A stretch of DNA of 36,594 bases from Phoronis australis (GCA_002633005.1 NMRA01000500.1:17519-54112), one strand, 5' to 3'; counted from the first letter of the stretch, positions 20,793 to 32,066 are shown. The notes: generated from the letters alone by a model not told the origin. Numbers and translations are program-made.

Positions 20793-21565
20793 TTGACAGA
20801 CTGTTCGAAATTCTGTGAGTATATAGATTTTGTAGCTTTAAAGGGATATTTGATTTTATTACAGTAAATGTTATTATTGAGATAGACATATTGAAGTTAT
20901 TAGCTTAGACCAATGTTACAAATTGCCAATTTTCAATGTTGACTGCGAAAACTTTGTTGAAAGAAGGTTGGTGACTTCATCAGTTAAGTACACATGAAAT
21001 ATTTTCAGATTGTTGTTTGGTGACGGAGCAAAGCATTGGACTGTCATTGGTGGGGTCAGGATTTTGAATCCGATTTGGGGTTTCTTATACCTGACTATAA
21101 CACGAAAATTTGGTTTTGCATCATGTCTGAAAAGAGGCTTAATTTACTGCATCCTGTTACATGTCTAAGCGGAGCTGTGCTGTTTTTGTCCATCACAGAC
21201 ATATTTTTCAACTGCTCATGGCTAAATTGTTCAGGGTGTCCATGAGATAACACTACTGGCTCCCATAGCATGTGTCTATGATGAATGGTGTTGATTTGGT
21301 CATTACAGAGGTGTGTTCAGCTGGTTATTACTACAGTAGAACGAGTGAAGACTGCAAGCCGTGTCCTGTAGGATATTACCAGAATTTACCTGGACAGTTC
21401 AGCTGTACTTCATGTCCTGGGGAAAACACTACAGCATCAAGCAGCTCTATCTCAGTTGACCAGTGCTTCAGTGAGTTAAGCTATAGCTTTAGTTGTTCAG
21501 TTGTATGAGATGCATGAACATTATGTGTAATATTGTGATGGTGGGAACTGTGATGCTTTGATGCA
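19526..21565 (+). repeat. First copy of a ~2.04 kb duplicated segment
   Basis: The sequence from ATTACGAGGATTTTTCAGGA at 19526 to GATGCA at 21565 recurs from 21567 with scattered substitutions and small indels, including 17 extra bases at about 23121 in the second copy. It contains the right part of the inverted-end element and the GCC2_GCC3 exon 21309-21470. A single undetermined base (21566) separates the copies. Confidence 0.95.
21309..21470 (+). CDS. Exon: GCC2_GCC3 repeat 2, first copy
   Basis: 54 codons, phase 1 to phase 1, acceptor GGTCATTACAG and donor GTGAGT. Six Cys: VCSAGYYYS, EDCKPCPVGYYQN, FSCTSCPG and DQCF. This is a textbook repeat with the CPVGYYQ core. It differs from the copy at 23366-23527 by only three bases, all A here and G there, one of them changing Asn (QNLPG) to Ser (QSLPG). 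Whether both exist on one chromosome is uncertain because a contig seam (21566) lies between them. Confidence 0.92.
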
Positions 21566-21566
21566 N
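21566..21566. other. Single undetermined base, likely contig seam
   Basis: One N exactly where the first copy of the 2.04 kb segment ends and the second begins. Lone Ns at repeat boundaries are typical of contigs joined by scaffolding without merging their overlap. Confidence 0.8.
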
Positions 21567-23624
21567 ATTACGAGGATTTTTCAGGAAATCCCAGTGCAAA
21601 ATCTCGCCAAATGATACGTCGCTGCCTTGCGATTGCAGTAGGTCAACTTAAATTCTTGAGTAAAAATATACTAATTAGTTTGGACTCAACAAATTACCTG
21701 AAGTCCTCCTTAAGTTTTCAAAATAGCGTCCCTAAGATTTTTAAGTTTCTGTGGAGTCGGGACTAACTGTATATTAAGTTCAAATCTACGCTAGATCGTA
21801 GTCCGAAACATGAGAAAAATCTCTGGACGAACACACATGTTTGTTTTGAAGTTCGTCTGCGTGTGTGAGTGGGCAAGCGCGTTCATGTTATCAGAGTTCA
21901 TTTGCCACAGTAAACGCAATGCAATGATCTAGGTGTGCATTGTAACTATGTAAAGAAAGTAACACAAGCAGTAAAGTAGAACGTGTTTTGTTTAGCACTT
22001 GTTGATCCCATCTGCTAAATAACATTCTTGAATTGTCTCGGTTGGGCTGATGTCATTGAGTCGCCGGGTGACTGGATGTGTGATAGTCTAACAGTTATTT
22101 TTCAGGAGATTCGGGGGGGGTGTAAGGGTGCAGAAGTGTTCACTGTCAGTGGGTCATTTTGACTATAAAAACACTAGTTACGACAAATTTAATAATTCCT
22201 CCTAAAAATAACGCAAACGTTTTTTACGGTATTAGAAACTTTTGGAAATAAGTGCCAGTATTTATTTCTTGCGATGCTATGCTACCCATTTCATGAATAG
22301 ATAGTTCCCGAAGACTAATCTTCAATGACAGGTACTTGAATGTAGGGCGTGCTTCCTGTCCACAAGCTTTTAGCAAAGGTCTAGTTTTTATTAGTTTTTG
22401 ATTCACGGTTTTCATGTGTATAAAGAAATTTGGATTCCTGTTGAAGGAAAAGATTTGTATGGGAAAGATACAATACAATCCCTTTGACAAGTATGTTATG
22501 TCTGTTCTGAAAGGCCAGACCATTAAATAGGACACGTCCCTCGCAACATCAGCAAAACTTGTGCATTTTTTTTTGAAGCACGGCGGAAGTTTGAAGTGTA
22601 TAGTCACGGCTAAATACCGAAATAGTGGCAAGGCTCGTGGTCTACAAATTCCGTGCACAAGGACTTTCGGATCTTATTGATAAATTTAAGACGTTACTGT
22701 AGAATTTTAGAACTGCAGGTAAAGCATTTTTTGCATGTACATGGCGTTCATGGACTGGACGCTCGGCAAAGTCTGAAAACGCGTGGAGGCACTTATAGGG
22801 GCATGGGTGCTTGTTAGGGCGAATATGGTAATTTGAGAGACTGTTCGAAATTCTGTGAGTATATAGATTTTGTAGCTTTAAAGGGATATTTGATTTTATT
22901 ACAGTAAATGTTATTATTGAGATAGACATATTGAAGTTATTAGCTTAGACCAACGTTACAAATTGCCAATTTTCAATGTTGACTGCGAATAATTTGTTGA
23001 AAGAAGGTTGGTGACTTCATCACTTAAGTACACATGAAATATTTTCAGATTGTTGTTTGGTGACGGAGCAAAGCATTGGACTGTCATTGGTGGGGTCAGG
23101 ATTTTGAATCCGATTTGGGGTTGAAAAAACACTTTAGTTTCTTATACCTGACTATAACACGAAAATTTGGTTTTGCATCATGTCTGAAAAGAGGCTTAAT
23201 TTACTGCATCCTGTTACATGTCTAAGCGGAGCTGTGCTGTTTTTGTCCATCACAGACATATTGTTCAACTGTTCATGGCTAAATTGTTCAGGGTGTCCGT
23301 GAGATAACACTACTGGCTCCCATAGCATGTGTCTATGATGAATGGTGTTCATTTGGTCATTACAGAGGTGTGTTCAGCTGGTTATTACTACAGTAGAACG
23401 AGTGAGGACTGCAAGCCGTGTCCTGTAGGATATTACCAGAGTTTACCTGGACAGTTCAGCTGTACTTCATGTCCTGGGGAAAACACTACAGCGTCAAGCA
23501 GCTCTATCTCAGTTGACCAGTGCTTCAGTGAGTTAAGCTATAGCTTTAGTTGTTCAGTTGTATGAGATGCATGGACATTATGTGTAATATTTGTGATGGT
23601 GGGAACTGTGATGCTTTGATGCAG
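21567..23624 (+). repeat. Second copy of the ~2.04 kb duplicated segment
   Basis: It matches 19526-21565 throughout and continues past the point where the first copy stops (GATGCA at 23619-23624, then unique sequence). The first copy is continuous with its left flank and the second with its right flank. That is what two overlapping but unmerged contigs would look like. Confidence 0.95.
23366..23527 (+). CDS. Exon: GCC2_GCC3 repeat 2, second copy
   Basis: 54 codons, phase 1 to phase 1, same acceptor and donor as 21309-21470. The peptide is the same apart from Ser for Asn in YYQSLPG. It could be spliced in frame after the first copy (A|AG = Lys at the junction) to give an extra repeat, or it could be the other allele of the same exon. 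It joins forward to 28997 through AAA (Lys). Confidence 0.88.
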
Positions 23625-23724
23625 GTTTGTATTCACTTCGTGGCTTATAACATACCATTGTTAAATGAATATGACATCAGAAACCAGATGACATAAAAAT
23701 GACAGACTGAATGTTCATAGCTGA

Positions 23725-23964
23725 CGGAGGAGGCAGTGTGGCCTAGTGTGATAGGTGCCCGTCTTCTCACTCGAGGTCGTGGGTTCAAGTTCCACTGGGC
23801 TACGCTGCCAGACCCTTGAGTAAGGTTTCTATCTCCTCAGCTCAGTTTTAACTATATATTAATAAAGCACAAAAATAGTTCCAGGTGATCAGTGCAATGG
23901 GCCCACATGCGCGGTCTGCGCACATCTGGTACAACGTGTATCAGACCGCCTGCAATTTTTTTTG
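23725..23964 (+). repeat. tRNA-derived SINE, copy 2
   Basis: The tRNA-like head has an A box (GTGGCCTAGTGTGATAGG near 23738-23755) and B box GGTTCAAGTTCC at 23782-23793, then a body shared with the copy at 3937-4207 (CAGTGCAATGGGCCCACATG region). ATAGCTG is found on both sides (23718-23724 and 23965-23971), a likely target-site duplication. It directly abuts the inverted arm of the Penelope-like structure. Confidence 0.75.
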
Positions 23965-23974
23965 ATAGCTGTCG

Positions 23975-24515
23975 CTGTTTCATAGTATAGGGGATAAAGT
24001 AGTTACCTATCATCGTCTTGTTTTGTATTATGGACTTAACTTTCAAGCCGTCCTGGGCACTTGGTCGCGATACTGGCTGGAACCTTCATGTCACACGATC
24101 ATCAGTGGGTGGTCCTTGGAGATTGTCCAACCCCATCTGGTGGCTGTTACTTGCAAGGAGGCGCTAGTAAATAGCTGGTAATTCATATATTCACTGTCCC
24201 TGTTCAATTTTGGTTTATTGCTTATGATTTCCAATTCCCTATTATTTTGGCTGTAGGTATACAAATGTGTGTTCTACAGCATCCTTTAGGGCTGTCAGAT
24301 GATATGTTAAAGTGTTCTTTTACTCTGGTCTCTACATAGATTCCGTGCGGTCTCACCAACATGTTTGGCAGTACAGTCGGCATTGAATCTTCTATATCAC
24401 CCAACATTTCTTGTTGTCATCTGACTTGCCTTTCGAGTGGAACAAGGTACTCTGTAGGGTGTAGAACGCTTTGTGGTAGGTGCCCACCTGTTGTTCTCTG
24501 AAGATGTTCGACAGT
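23975..24515 (-). mobile_element. Penelope-like element fragment, GIY-YIG end, inverted arm
   Basis: Read on the minus strand, this stretch matches the plus-strand arm at about 25093-25640 along its whole length. Shared points include the block GGTGGGCACCTACCACAAA, the region near GGAATTGGAAA, ACCAAGGACCACCCACT and GATAGGTAACTAC. It encodes a GIY-YIG endonuclease piece (DCTAKHVGETARNL) that is broken by frame changes. Penelope-like elements join a reverse transcriptase to a GIY-YIG nuclease and often sit as 5'-truncated inverted copies. The short minus-strand frames at 24222-24407 and 24417-24644 are pieces in the wrong frame. Confidence 0.75.
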
Positions 24516-25675
24516 AAAAAAATCAGGGTCCTTGAAATTCCTTTGGGTCAAACCAGGTGCTGCCATGGACTCACCCATTAGCACCACTGTAGCTAATCTG
24601 TACATGGAAAGTTTTGAAACTAGACCATGGCTACGACTGACCATCCCCCATTACCGTGGAACTGCTACGCAGACGACACCTCTGTCAAGGAGTACTGCTT
24701 AAGTGAATTTTTAGATCTGATATAACTTCAACTCTGTGGACCCTTACATCAGGTTTACCACTGAGCACCCATCGAATGACAAACTTTCTTTTCTTGACAC
24801 ATGCATACATATCAAACAGGACTACAGTATGAATGTCACTACCTACCGTAAACCTACCCACATGGATCTGTACCTGAATTTATGCTCAAACCATCATCTC
24901 CACCATAAAAGTTCAGCCGTGTGTACATGCAAGAGCTGGACAATTAGTAACAGAGGAAGGTTACGTACAAGCATCTGGAGTTGACTAGAATTAAACATGT
25001 GTTACTTGGCAATGACTACTCCGACTGTATGTTCGATCCCAGATCCAATTTGTCGCCCTTCCATGCCTTCACAGTCTCTCAGAAAAACTGTCTAACATCT
25101 CCAGAGAACACCAGGTGGGCACCTACCACAAACTATTCAACACTCTTTCGGAGTGTCTTGGTTCACCTTCTGAAGGGCAAGTCATGCGATAATAAGAAGT
25201 GCGGGGTGATATACGTGATTGAATGTCCAGCCAAATTTGTTGGCGAGATGGATCAAAATGTAGGTGCCAGACTAATAGAACACTTCAGTTATCATCTGGC
25301 AGCAGTACAGCCCTAGGAGAACACCATATGGTCACATCACACAACATTTGCAAACCTACAGTGAAAATGCTATAGAAAAAGTAACTATTGGAATTGGAAA
25401 ATCAGAGAAGCAGTCGAAATCATGAGCAGATACAGTGGATATGCATTACCAGCTTTTTACCAGCACCTCAGTCCTCTCAAGTAAAAACCTCCAAGAGGGG
25501 TTGAACAACCACCAAGGACCACCCACTAATGACCACGTGACACGAAGGTTACGGCCAGTACCCTCAACAAAGGGCACAGCATGGGCTCAAAAATTAGGTA
25601 ACACAAACAGGTCGGTGATAGGTAACTACTCTATTTATGGCATAAAAAGGCTTAAAAGACCTTCAAGGTAATTAG
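24516..25675 (+). mobile_element. Penelope-like retroelement, reverse transcriptase plus GIY-YIG, degenerate
   Basis: In order on the plus strand: MDSPISTTVANLYMESFE from 24565 (the GSP.SP.VANLYME motif of Penelope-like reverse transcriptases, with D for G); CYADDTS from 24663 (catalytic DD box), in a different frame; then FLDTCIHIKQDYSMNVTTYRKPTHMDLYL within 24736-24984 written here only as landmarks FLDT and YRKPTH (RT thumb region); KKCGVIYVIEC and KFVGEMDQNVGARLIEHF near 25195-25290 (GIY-YIG nuclease). The tail has a GYALPAFYQHLSPL-like stretch near 25437-25480. Frame breaks and stops show it is dead. Palm and 5' regions are missing. Confidence 0.85.
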
Positions 25676-25750
25676 ATAACATACTGGTGGCCTAATAGTG
25701 GTATAAAGTCAAGGCTTGCGAAACGAGAGAAAACAGATTCAAATCTTAAT

Positions 25751-25751
25751 N
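25751..25751. other. Single undetermined base, likely contig seam
   Basis: One N separates sequence ending in AATCTTAAT from a restart at the equivalent of 24202, in mid-element. Confidence 0.8.
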
Positions 25752-27231
25752 GTTCAATTTTGGTTTATTGCTTATGATTTCCAATTCCCTATTATTTTGG
25801 CTGTAGGTATACAAATGTGTGTTCTACAGCATCCTTTAGGGCTGTCAGATGATATGTTAAAGTGTTCTTTTACTCTGGTCTCTACATAGATTGCGTGCGG
25901 TCTCACCAACATGTTTGGCAGTACAGTCGGCATTGAATCTTCTATATCACCCAACATTTCTTGTTGTCATCTGACTTGCCTTTCGAGTGGAACAAGGCAC
26001 TCTGTAGGGTGTAGAACGCTTTGTGGTAGGTGCCCACCTGTTGTTCTCTGAAGATGTTCGACAGTAAAAAAATCAGGGTCCTTGAAATTCCTTTGGGTCA
26101 AACCAGGTGCTGCCATGGACTCACCCATTAGCACCACTGTAGCTAATCTGTACATGGAAAGTTTTGAAACTAGACCATGGCTACGACTGACCATCCCCCA
26201 TTACCGTGGAACTGCTACGCAGACGACACCTCTGTCAAGGAGTACTGCTTAAGTGAATTTTTAGATCTGATATAACTTCAACTCTGTGGACCCTTACATC
26301 AGGTTTACCACTGAGCACCCATCGAATGACAAACTTTCTTTTCTTGACACATGCATACATATCAAACAGGACTACAGTATGAATGTCACTACCTACCGTA
26401 AACCTACCCACATGGATCTGTACCTGAATTTATGCTCAAACCATCATCTCCACCATAAAAGTTCAGCCGTGTGTACATGCAAGAGCTGGACAATTAGTAA
26501 CAGAGGAAGGTTACGTACAAGCATCTGGAGTTGACTAGAATTAAACATGTGTTACTTGGCAATGACTACTCCGACTGTATGTTCGATCCCAGATCCAATT
26601 TATCGCCCTTCCATGCCTTCACAGTCTCTCAGAAAAACTGTCTAACATCTCCAAAGAACACCAGGTGGGCACCTACCACAAACTATTCAACACTCTTTCG
26701 GAGTGTCTTGGTCCACCTGAAGGGCAAGTCATGCGATAATAAGAAGTGCGGGGTGATATACGTGATTGAATGTTCTGAATGTCCTGCCAAATATGTTGGC
26801 GAGATGGATCAAAATGTAGGTGCCAGACTAATAGAACACTTCAGTTATCATCTGGCAGCAGTACAGCCCTAGGAAAACACCATATGGACACATCACACAA
26901 CATTTGCAAACCTACAGTGAAAATGCTATAGAAAAAGTAACTATTGGAATTGGAAAATCAGAGAAGCAGTCGAAATCATGAGCAGATACTGTGGATATGC
27001 ATTACCAGCTTTTTACCAGCACCTCAGTCCTCTCAAGTAAAAACCTCCAAGAGGGGTTGAACAACCACCAAGGACCACCCACTAATGACCACGTGACACG
27101 AAGGTTACGGCCAGTACCCTCAACAAAGGGCACAGCATGGGCTCAAAAATTAGGTAACACAAACAGGTCGGTGATAGGTAACTACTCTATTTATGGCATA
27201 AAAAGGCTTAAAAGACCTTCAAGGTAATTAG
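25752..27231 (+). mobile_element. Second copy of the Penelope-like block
   Basis: Nearly identical to 24202-25675, including both the inverted GIY-YIG arm and the plus-strand RT and nuclease pieces. It is bounded on both sides by a lone N. The GIY-YIG part is better preserved here: it reads VIECSECPAKYVGEMDQN where the first copy lacks several codons and has PAKFVGE. The whole segment is contained in its neighbour, so it may be the other haplotype or another genomic copy placed here by the assembler. Confidence 0.85.
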
Positions 27232-27232
27232 N
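27232..27232. other. Single undetermined base, likely contig seam
   Basis: One N between the end of the second Penelope-like copy and unrelated sequence. Confidence 0.8.
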
Positions 27233-28996
27233 TGGGATGCAGTCACTTTATGTTGAACACTTCGCAAGTGAAGTGATCAGCTAAACTGACCATACCAGAA
27301 AGGAGACAAGGTGGGTAGCCCACTTGTTAGAATTTATTGAGCCCACTTATTGCTCTTCACCATATATATGACAGCTCTGCCCATTACGGCATTTTCCCCT
27401 TGATCCCAGCTTGTTCGATTCTATAGCCCAACAACAAGTTGGGAAGATGACCCCCTATCTTTTGTTCGATAATTGCTCTAATCTCCAATAAGATCGTTTC
27501 TAGCCTGACTGGGCTGTGCTGTTAAAAAAAAAGTTAAATTATAACATATTTGAACATAAACCAATAGCATTTCCTCGTCAAATGCTGATCATGTTTAGTT
27601 TTTGAATCGCCAAAATCGACCAACTACAACCGAAGTTACGACAATCTATTCTTTCCAAACTTACAAATTCGCTCTATGTTTGACTATGTTCACTCATGGT
27701 TTGTTATAAGGCTGGTAGATAATTGGCCTGCTTGTTGTCATACCGGACAAAAGACTGTACTGGGCAGTTAACAAAGGAGCTATATGTTATCACATGCTCA
27801 CAACCTTCTATGTCTGGTAAAGTCACTGCATTGGAGAATGCTGCAATGCTTTCATCATAGCTGCCTTTCCGGTAATTTCTTTTTTCATAAGGTTTCATCC
27901 CACTTGTGACTAGCTTTCTATCTTCAAATACTTAAATGTTTAAAACCACCATTACCTTGGTGTGACATGTGACTACATTGTCAGCACCATTACACCTTCC
28001 TTTATAGCACTAAATATGACAACTGTGAAAAATGAGACAGTAGAAGTAAAGTTTTTTAGTATGAACGTACCCAGGGCCAGTGTGTCATGTCCACCAACAC
28101 GTGAGGTTCTTGTACAAAGTTGAGCCATATCCTAGCATCTCCAATGTCCCACGAAAAGTGTAAGGAGCCACAGCAAAGTCAAATACAAATATGCACAACC
28201 ACTACAAGCATAACATTTCACTATTCCTTATTATGTCATAAACCACTGGCAAACCAGTAGCAATATCTGAAGACTTTTCACACTATGCTCAATAGAGGGT
28301 GATTAGATTGCTCAGTTATTTGTTGTCCTAATTTTACGTAGCACAAAACGACCAATAAATCCTCCTAACTTGATCTTAGGTAATTTAAACATATCGTCAG
28401 ATAATGTTTGCAAGTGTTGTAATTTCACACGTAATTGACTTAGGGTGTGGTTGTTGGTGTTTTTGATATGAAACTGGTGATTTTAATAACTTTAAATTGG
28501 TTTGTCTACAAAGAATTTAAACTCCCACATGCTCACAATTTGCTTTCTTGTGACAAACAAGCCTTAGTGACTATGTTCATGACTTTGTGATTCCTTCATT
28601 TGTGCTCTTCACTTTGTTTTCAAAATCACAAGCTCATCCTCTAACTTTGCATTTTTTAAATACTTTTGTTGTAAACTGTTGTGTTCAGTAGCATCCTGTT
28701 CCAGTGGCTGTTTGTGTTACTCTCATTTGGTGACTGTATCCAGTCAGGATCAGATTGAAATATAAGAGCTGTCCTTTTAACCATCTGTTTAATTAACAAA
28801 TCATCACATAAACCAAGACAAACTGGGTGCATTAGCGTTTTTATAAGTGAACCTGACCACATGCTTATCAGTTGTAAAAATAATTGTAAAGAGGGTGAAA
28901 AAAGTGTAAGTTCATGCCTTTCTGCGAACTGAAAATCTTTTTAAGTTGCATGGTGTTGCTAGTTCACTGTAAAAACCAGTAACTATGTTGTTTTAG
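27233..28996. other. Intron without recognisable content
   Basis: 1.76 kb after the third seam. The open frames at 27704-27898 and 28656-28862 (minus) have no domain. No tandem repeats of note. It ends at the acceptor TTGTTTTAG before repeat 3. Confidence 0.55.
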
Positions 28997-29155
28997 AAGC
29001 CTGTGAACCTGGGTCTTATCTTACCAACAACTCATGTGAGCCATGTCCTATCGGAGAATTCCAACCTGAACGATGGAAGACATCTTGTTTGTCATGTGGA
29101 GGAGCAAGTTATCGTACAAACAGTACGGGACAGACAGACAAAACAGCTTGTTACT
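28997..29155 (+). CDS. Exon: GCC2_GCC3 repeat 3
   Basis: 53 codons, phase 1 to phase 1, acceptor ATGTTGTTTTAG and donor GTGAGT. Six Cys in ACEPGSYLT, NSCEPCPIGEFQ, TSCLSCGG and TACY. The CEPCPIGEFQ core is canonical. NST is a likely glycosylation site. It joins the next exon through TTT (Phe). Confidence 0.93.
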
Positions 29156-29313
29156 GTGAGTTTCTCCAACCTGCTTATCTGAATGTCATTTATTTAATGC
29201 AATGTGTCTTTTCACATAGAGTGCAACATTTTAACATTAATTGAATAACTTTAATTTTACCTTATACATTTGATGAAATGGGCTCCAGCTGTCAGTATGT
29301 TCGTCTGTTTCAG

Positions 29314-29499
29314 TTTTTTGTCCTGATGGTGAAGAAGTATCTGGCCAGGAGAACTGTACAAAGTGTCCTGTGGAGAAGTATCGCAGTAATAAAGAAGATG
29401 GATACATGTCAAAATGTCAGACATGTCCATCCAGTAATGCTAGTGTTGCCATGGTTTCGCCAACAGAGGGAGCCAAATTAGCTTCTGAATGCACCATAT
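29314..29499 (+). CDS. Exon: GCC2_GCC3 repeat 4
   Basis: 62 codons, the longest of the series, phase 1 to phase 1, acceptor TCTGTTTCAG and donor GTAAGT. Six Cys: FFCPDGEEV, ENCTKCPVEKYRS, SKCQTCPS and SECTI. The last loop is longer than in its neighbours (SNASVAMVSPTEGAKLA between Cys 5 and 6), and the spacing between Cys 3 and 4 is also extended. It joins forward through TTG (Leu). Confidence 0.92.
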
Positions 29500-29772
29500 G
29501 TAAGTGGGGTGGCTGTGTAGTTCATTCAATTTTTACCATCTTGTTCGTAGTGTTGTTCTTGAAATAGTAATTGTTAGTTATGAATCTGGTATTTGGTGGT
29601 TTGATATGCTCTAGGGAAGCAGTTTTTGTTTGATAAAAGTACAGGTTTCAGATTATTTTTATTAGCTTTCCATTTTTACATATTATTATCTAATTGAAAG
29701 CCAATTTATTTTGAGTCTCTGCCATTACAAGAATCCTTCAGTTCATTGATTGTTTTCTAATATGTGTTACAG

Positions 29773-29934
29773 TGGATTGTACTGCAGGTCATGAAGCTGA
29801 TGATAGTAACACTGAGTGTGTTAAGTGTCCTCTTGGTCAGTACCAACCCAATCCACGCCAAATAGACTGTATCAGTTGTGGAACTGGTAATAGTACGCGC
29901 TCTAATGGCACTGTATATCAAAATAGTTGTGAAG
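29773..29934 (+). CDS. Exon: GCC2_GCC3 repeat 5
   Basis: 54 codons, phase 1 to phase 1, acceptor TATGTGTTACAG and donor GTGAGT. Six Cys: DCTAGHEAD, TECVKCPLGQYQPN, IDCISCGT and NSCE. Several sequons (NST, NGT) lie in the last loop. It joins forward through GCA (Ala). Confidence 0.93.
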
Positions 29935-30443
29935 GTGAGTGGCTTGCATGTAGATTTGTTTGTAGCATATAGTGGAGAGTTGTGGAATGTGACAGTTTTG
30001 GTCCACTTGAGAAGTGATAGTAGCTGCCAGTTTTGAGTGGATTCTGATGAGGACCGTACCCTGCAATGTCACTGTTGTGTCTGCACAGTACTCACCAATA
30101 ATCATACAGTCAAGTGACATGTCGTGGCGGTGTGTAGAAATTAACCATGCCCAACCGCAAAATATTGAAGTGACGAGTTGAGCTTTCATCTCCCTTTTTG
30201 ATGTGAACATTTTGAAAATATTGGAAATTGTATATTAGATATTCATCTGCAAAGTACATACTTTTAGCATAGTTAAAGGTTATGTGCTGAATGAGTTAAA
30301 ATACCTGGCATGTCAGTGCTTTTGCTCAATTGGAAATTTTATAAGTTTCCTTTTTGATTAAAATGAAGTAGATTGAAGTCGTTAACAATTTTTAATGACA
30401 CATTTTTATTGCTGCCACCTATAATTACTTTATCACTTTACAG

Positions 30444-30611
30444 CATTCTGTCACCCTGGTTATGAGAAGAACTCATCTGGTAGCTGTATACCCTGCAGTA
30501 TTGGTTATTACAAGACAAATGGAGACTTCAAGTTTGACATGTGTAGTTTGTGTCCTGTAGACTACATCACATCAAGTGTAGCCAGCTCAAATATATCAGA
30601 CTGCAATATCA
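30444..30611 (+). CDS. Exon: GCC2_GCC3 repeat 6
   Basis: 56 codons, phase 1 to phase 1, acceptor ATCACTTTACAG and donor GTAAGT. Six Cys: FCHPGYEKN, GSCIPCSIGYYKT, DMCSLCPVDYIT and SDCNI. The CPVDYIT block is shared with repeat 8 (CPVDFIT), suggesting these two are close relatives. It joins forward through AGA (Arg). Confidence 0.93.
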
Positions 30612-31907
30612 GTAAGTATGGTGCCTTGTGAATTGTGTTTTTGGGTGTACTCACATTCTGCGATTCTCGGTATAGTTAGGTTACACGATGCCATAACCTC
30701 TGTCATGTAAGGTGCTCAACAGAGTTGTCATCTTCCAAGTCAACAGGGTCATGATACTAGGAAAGAAGTAACAGGATACATGTGTCAAAAATAACTGTCA
30801 CATAACTCAGAAGTTTGTAAAATTAATGGTCTTCACGTATTAGTTGTGAGAGCCTAGCTTTTGGGCCCACAGACAGTGAATTGAACCATCCAGTAGACAA
30901 CCTGCAAAAGTTGCATCATTATGATTTTTGTATGTTGCAATCTTAGATACCTTGGTTAATATGTACAGTCTTTTTCTTTTTTTGTTTATGTCAGCTCACA
31001 ATATATTGGTAAATCGAAGATCAGCCCCTTTTTAGTTTTGTTTTTGAAAACACAATTGTGGAGAAGATATAAAATGTCAAGTGGTATTAAATGAGAATAG
31101 TGCAGATGGAGATAATAAACAAAGATTATATAACATGTGAAGGTGTGTGGAAATATGCACAACATTACAAATATAAGATAAGATACGACATGGCAACACT
31201 AAACCACTGAGCATAGAGAGATAGAGATAGGGAACTATGGGTAATGGGATGATGGGATGGAGGTCTGGTTGGGAAGGTGTTGGCAGAACTGCAATATAGG
31301 AGAAAGTGTGGAGGATTACAGCATGTTGTTTGGAGACAACAAAGACGTGATATAATATTCACGTCATGGGAATACCATTTACAGACCTTGCTACACCAAG
31401 ACTAGGTTGTAAGAAACAAATTGAGACTAATGTCTCAATGGTTAAAATGGGATCCCACTAAAATTGTTTTTTGTGCCTTATACACTAACATTGAAAAGCT
31501 TCCAATTAACAGTGAAATGGCCAATATGAAGGTGGTATAAAAGTTCATTTATTTTGACAAAGGAAAACTTTGCAGAATGATGAATTATAGAATATTAAAT
31601 GTATAATAAATATAGAATAGGCCTTCATTCCAAGACTATGACTCATGAAACCGTAAAAGTGGTTAACAATCTACAGGTGGTGACTGCGTCTGCTTACATA
31701 ACACATTCATTTTGTAATTTGTATCCAAGATTTTTTAACATTCTTCAGCTGGTAAACATCAACATGCCTGTTGTCAATATTGTTTGTGCATTATGCCTGT
31801 TGTCACTATTTATTGATAGTTCATTGTATCGTTTATCCATGGCTGGAATAATGCTGAGCATTTGGAACATCTCCTCCTTTGCAACATCTCTTCCTTTTTT
31901 CACTCAG
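30612..31907. other. Intron without recognisable content
   Basis: 1.3 kb. A purine-rich, weakly repetitive patch (AGAGAGATAGAGATAGGG region near 31217-31235) and short similar segments around 31765-31805 are the only structure noticed. The open frame 31599-31967 overlaps the next exon in another frame and is spurious. Confidence 0.55.
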
Positions 31908-32066
31908 GAAATTGCAGTGCGGGTACCTTCAAGAACAGCAGCAATGTGTGTCAACAGTGTCCAGTAGGTGAATATCAAGATCAGAAATGGCAGACCAACT
32001 GTACCTCATGCCCTGTAGACAAAAGCACACGAGGTTTGGGATCAGCTAGTGTCAGTGATTGTATTT
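31908..32066 (+). CDS. Exon: GCC2_GCC3 repeat 7
   Basis: 53 codons, phase 1 to phase 1, acceptor CTTTTTTCACTCAG and donor GTAAGT. Six Cys: NCSAGTFKN, NVCQQCPVGEYQDQ, TNCTSCPVDKST and SDCI. A canonical module, close in core to repeat 2. It joins forward through TGG (Trp). Confidence 0.94.

Noticed and set aside
23738-23810. A tRNA gene
   Set aside because: A and B boxes are present, but the stems cannot be completed and the sequence continues into a body shared with 3937-4207, so it is a SINE head.
24222-24644. Minus-strand open frames 24222-24407 and 24417-24644 as genes
   Set aside because: They are out-of-frame readings of Penelope-like DNA, duplicated at 25772-25957 and 25967-26194 only because the block is duplicated.
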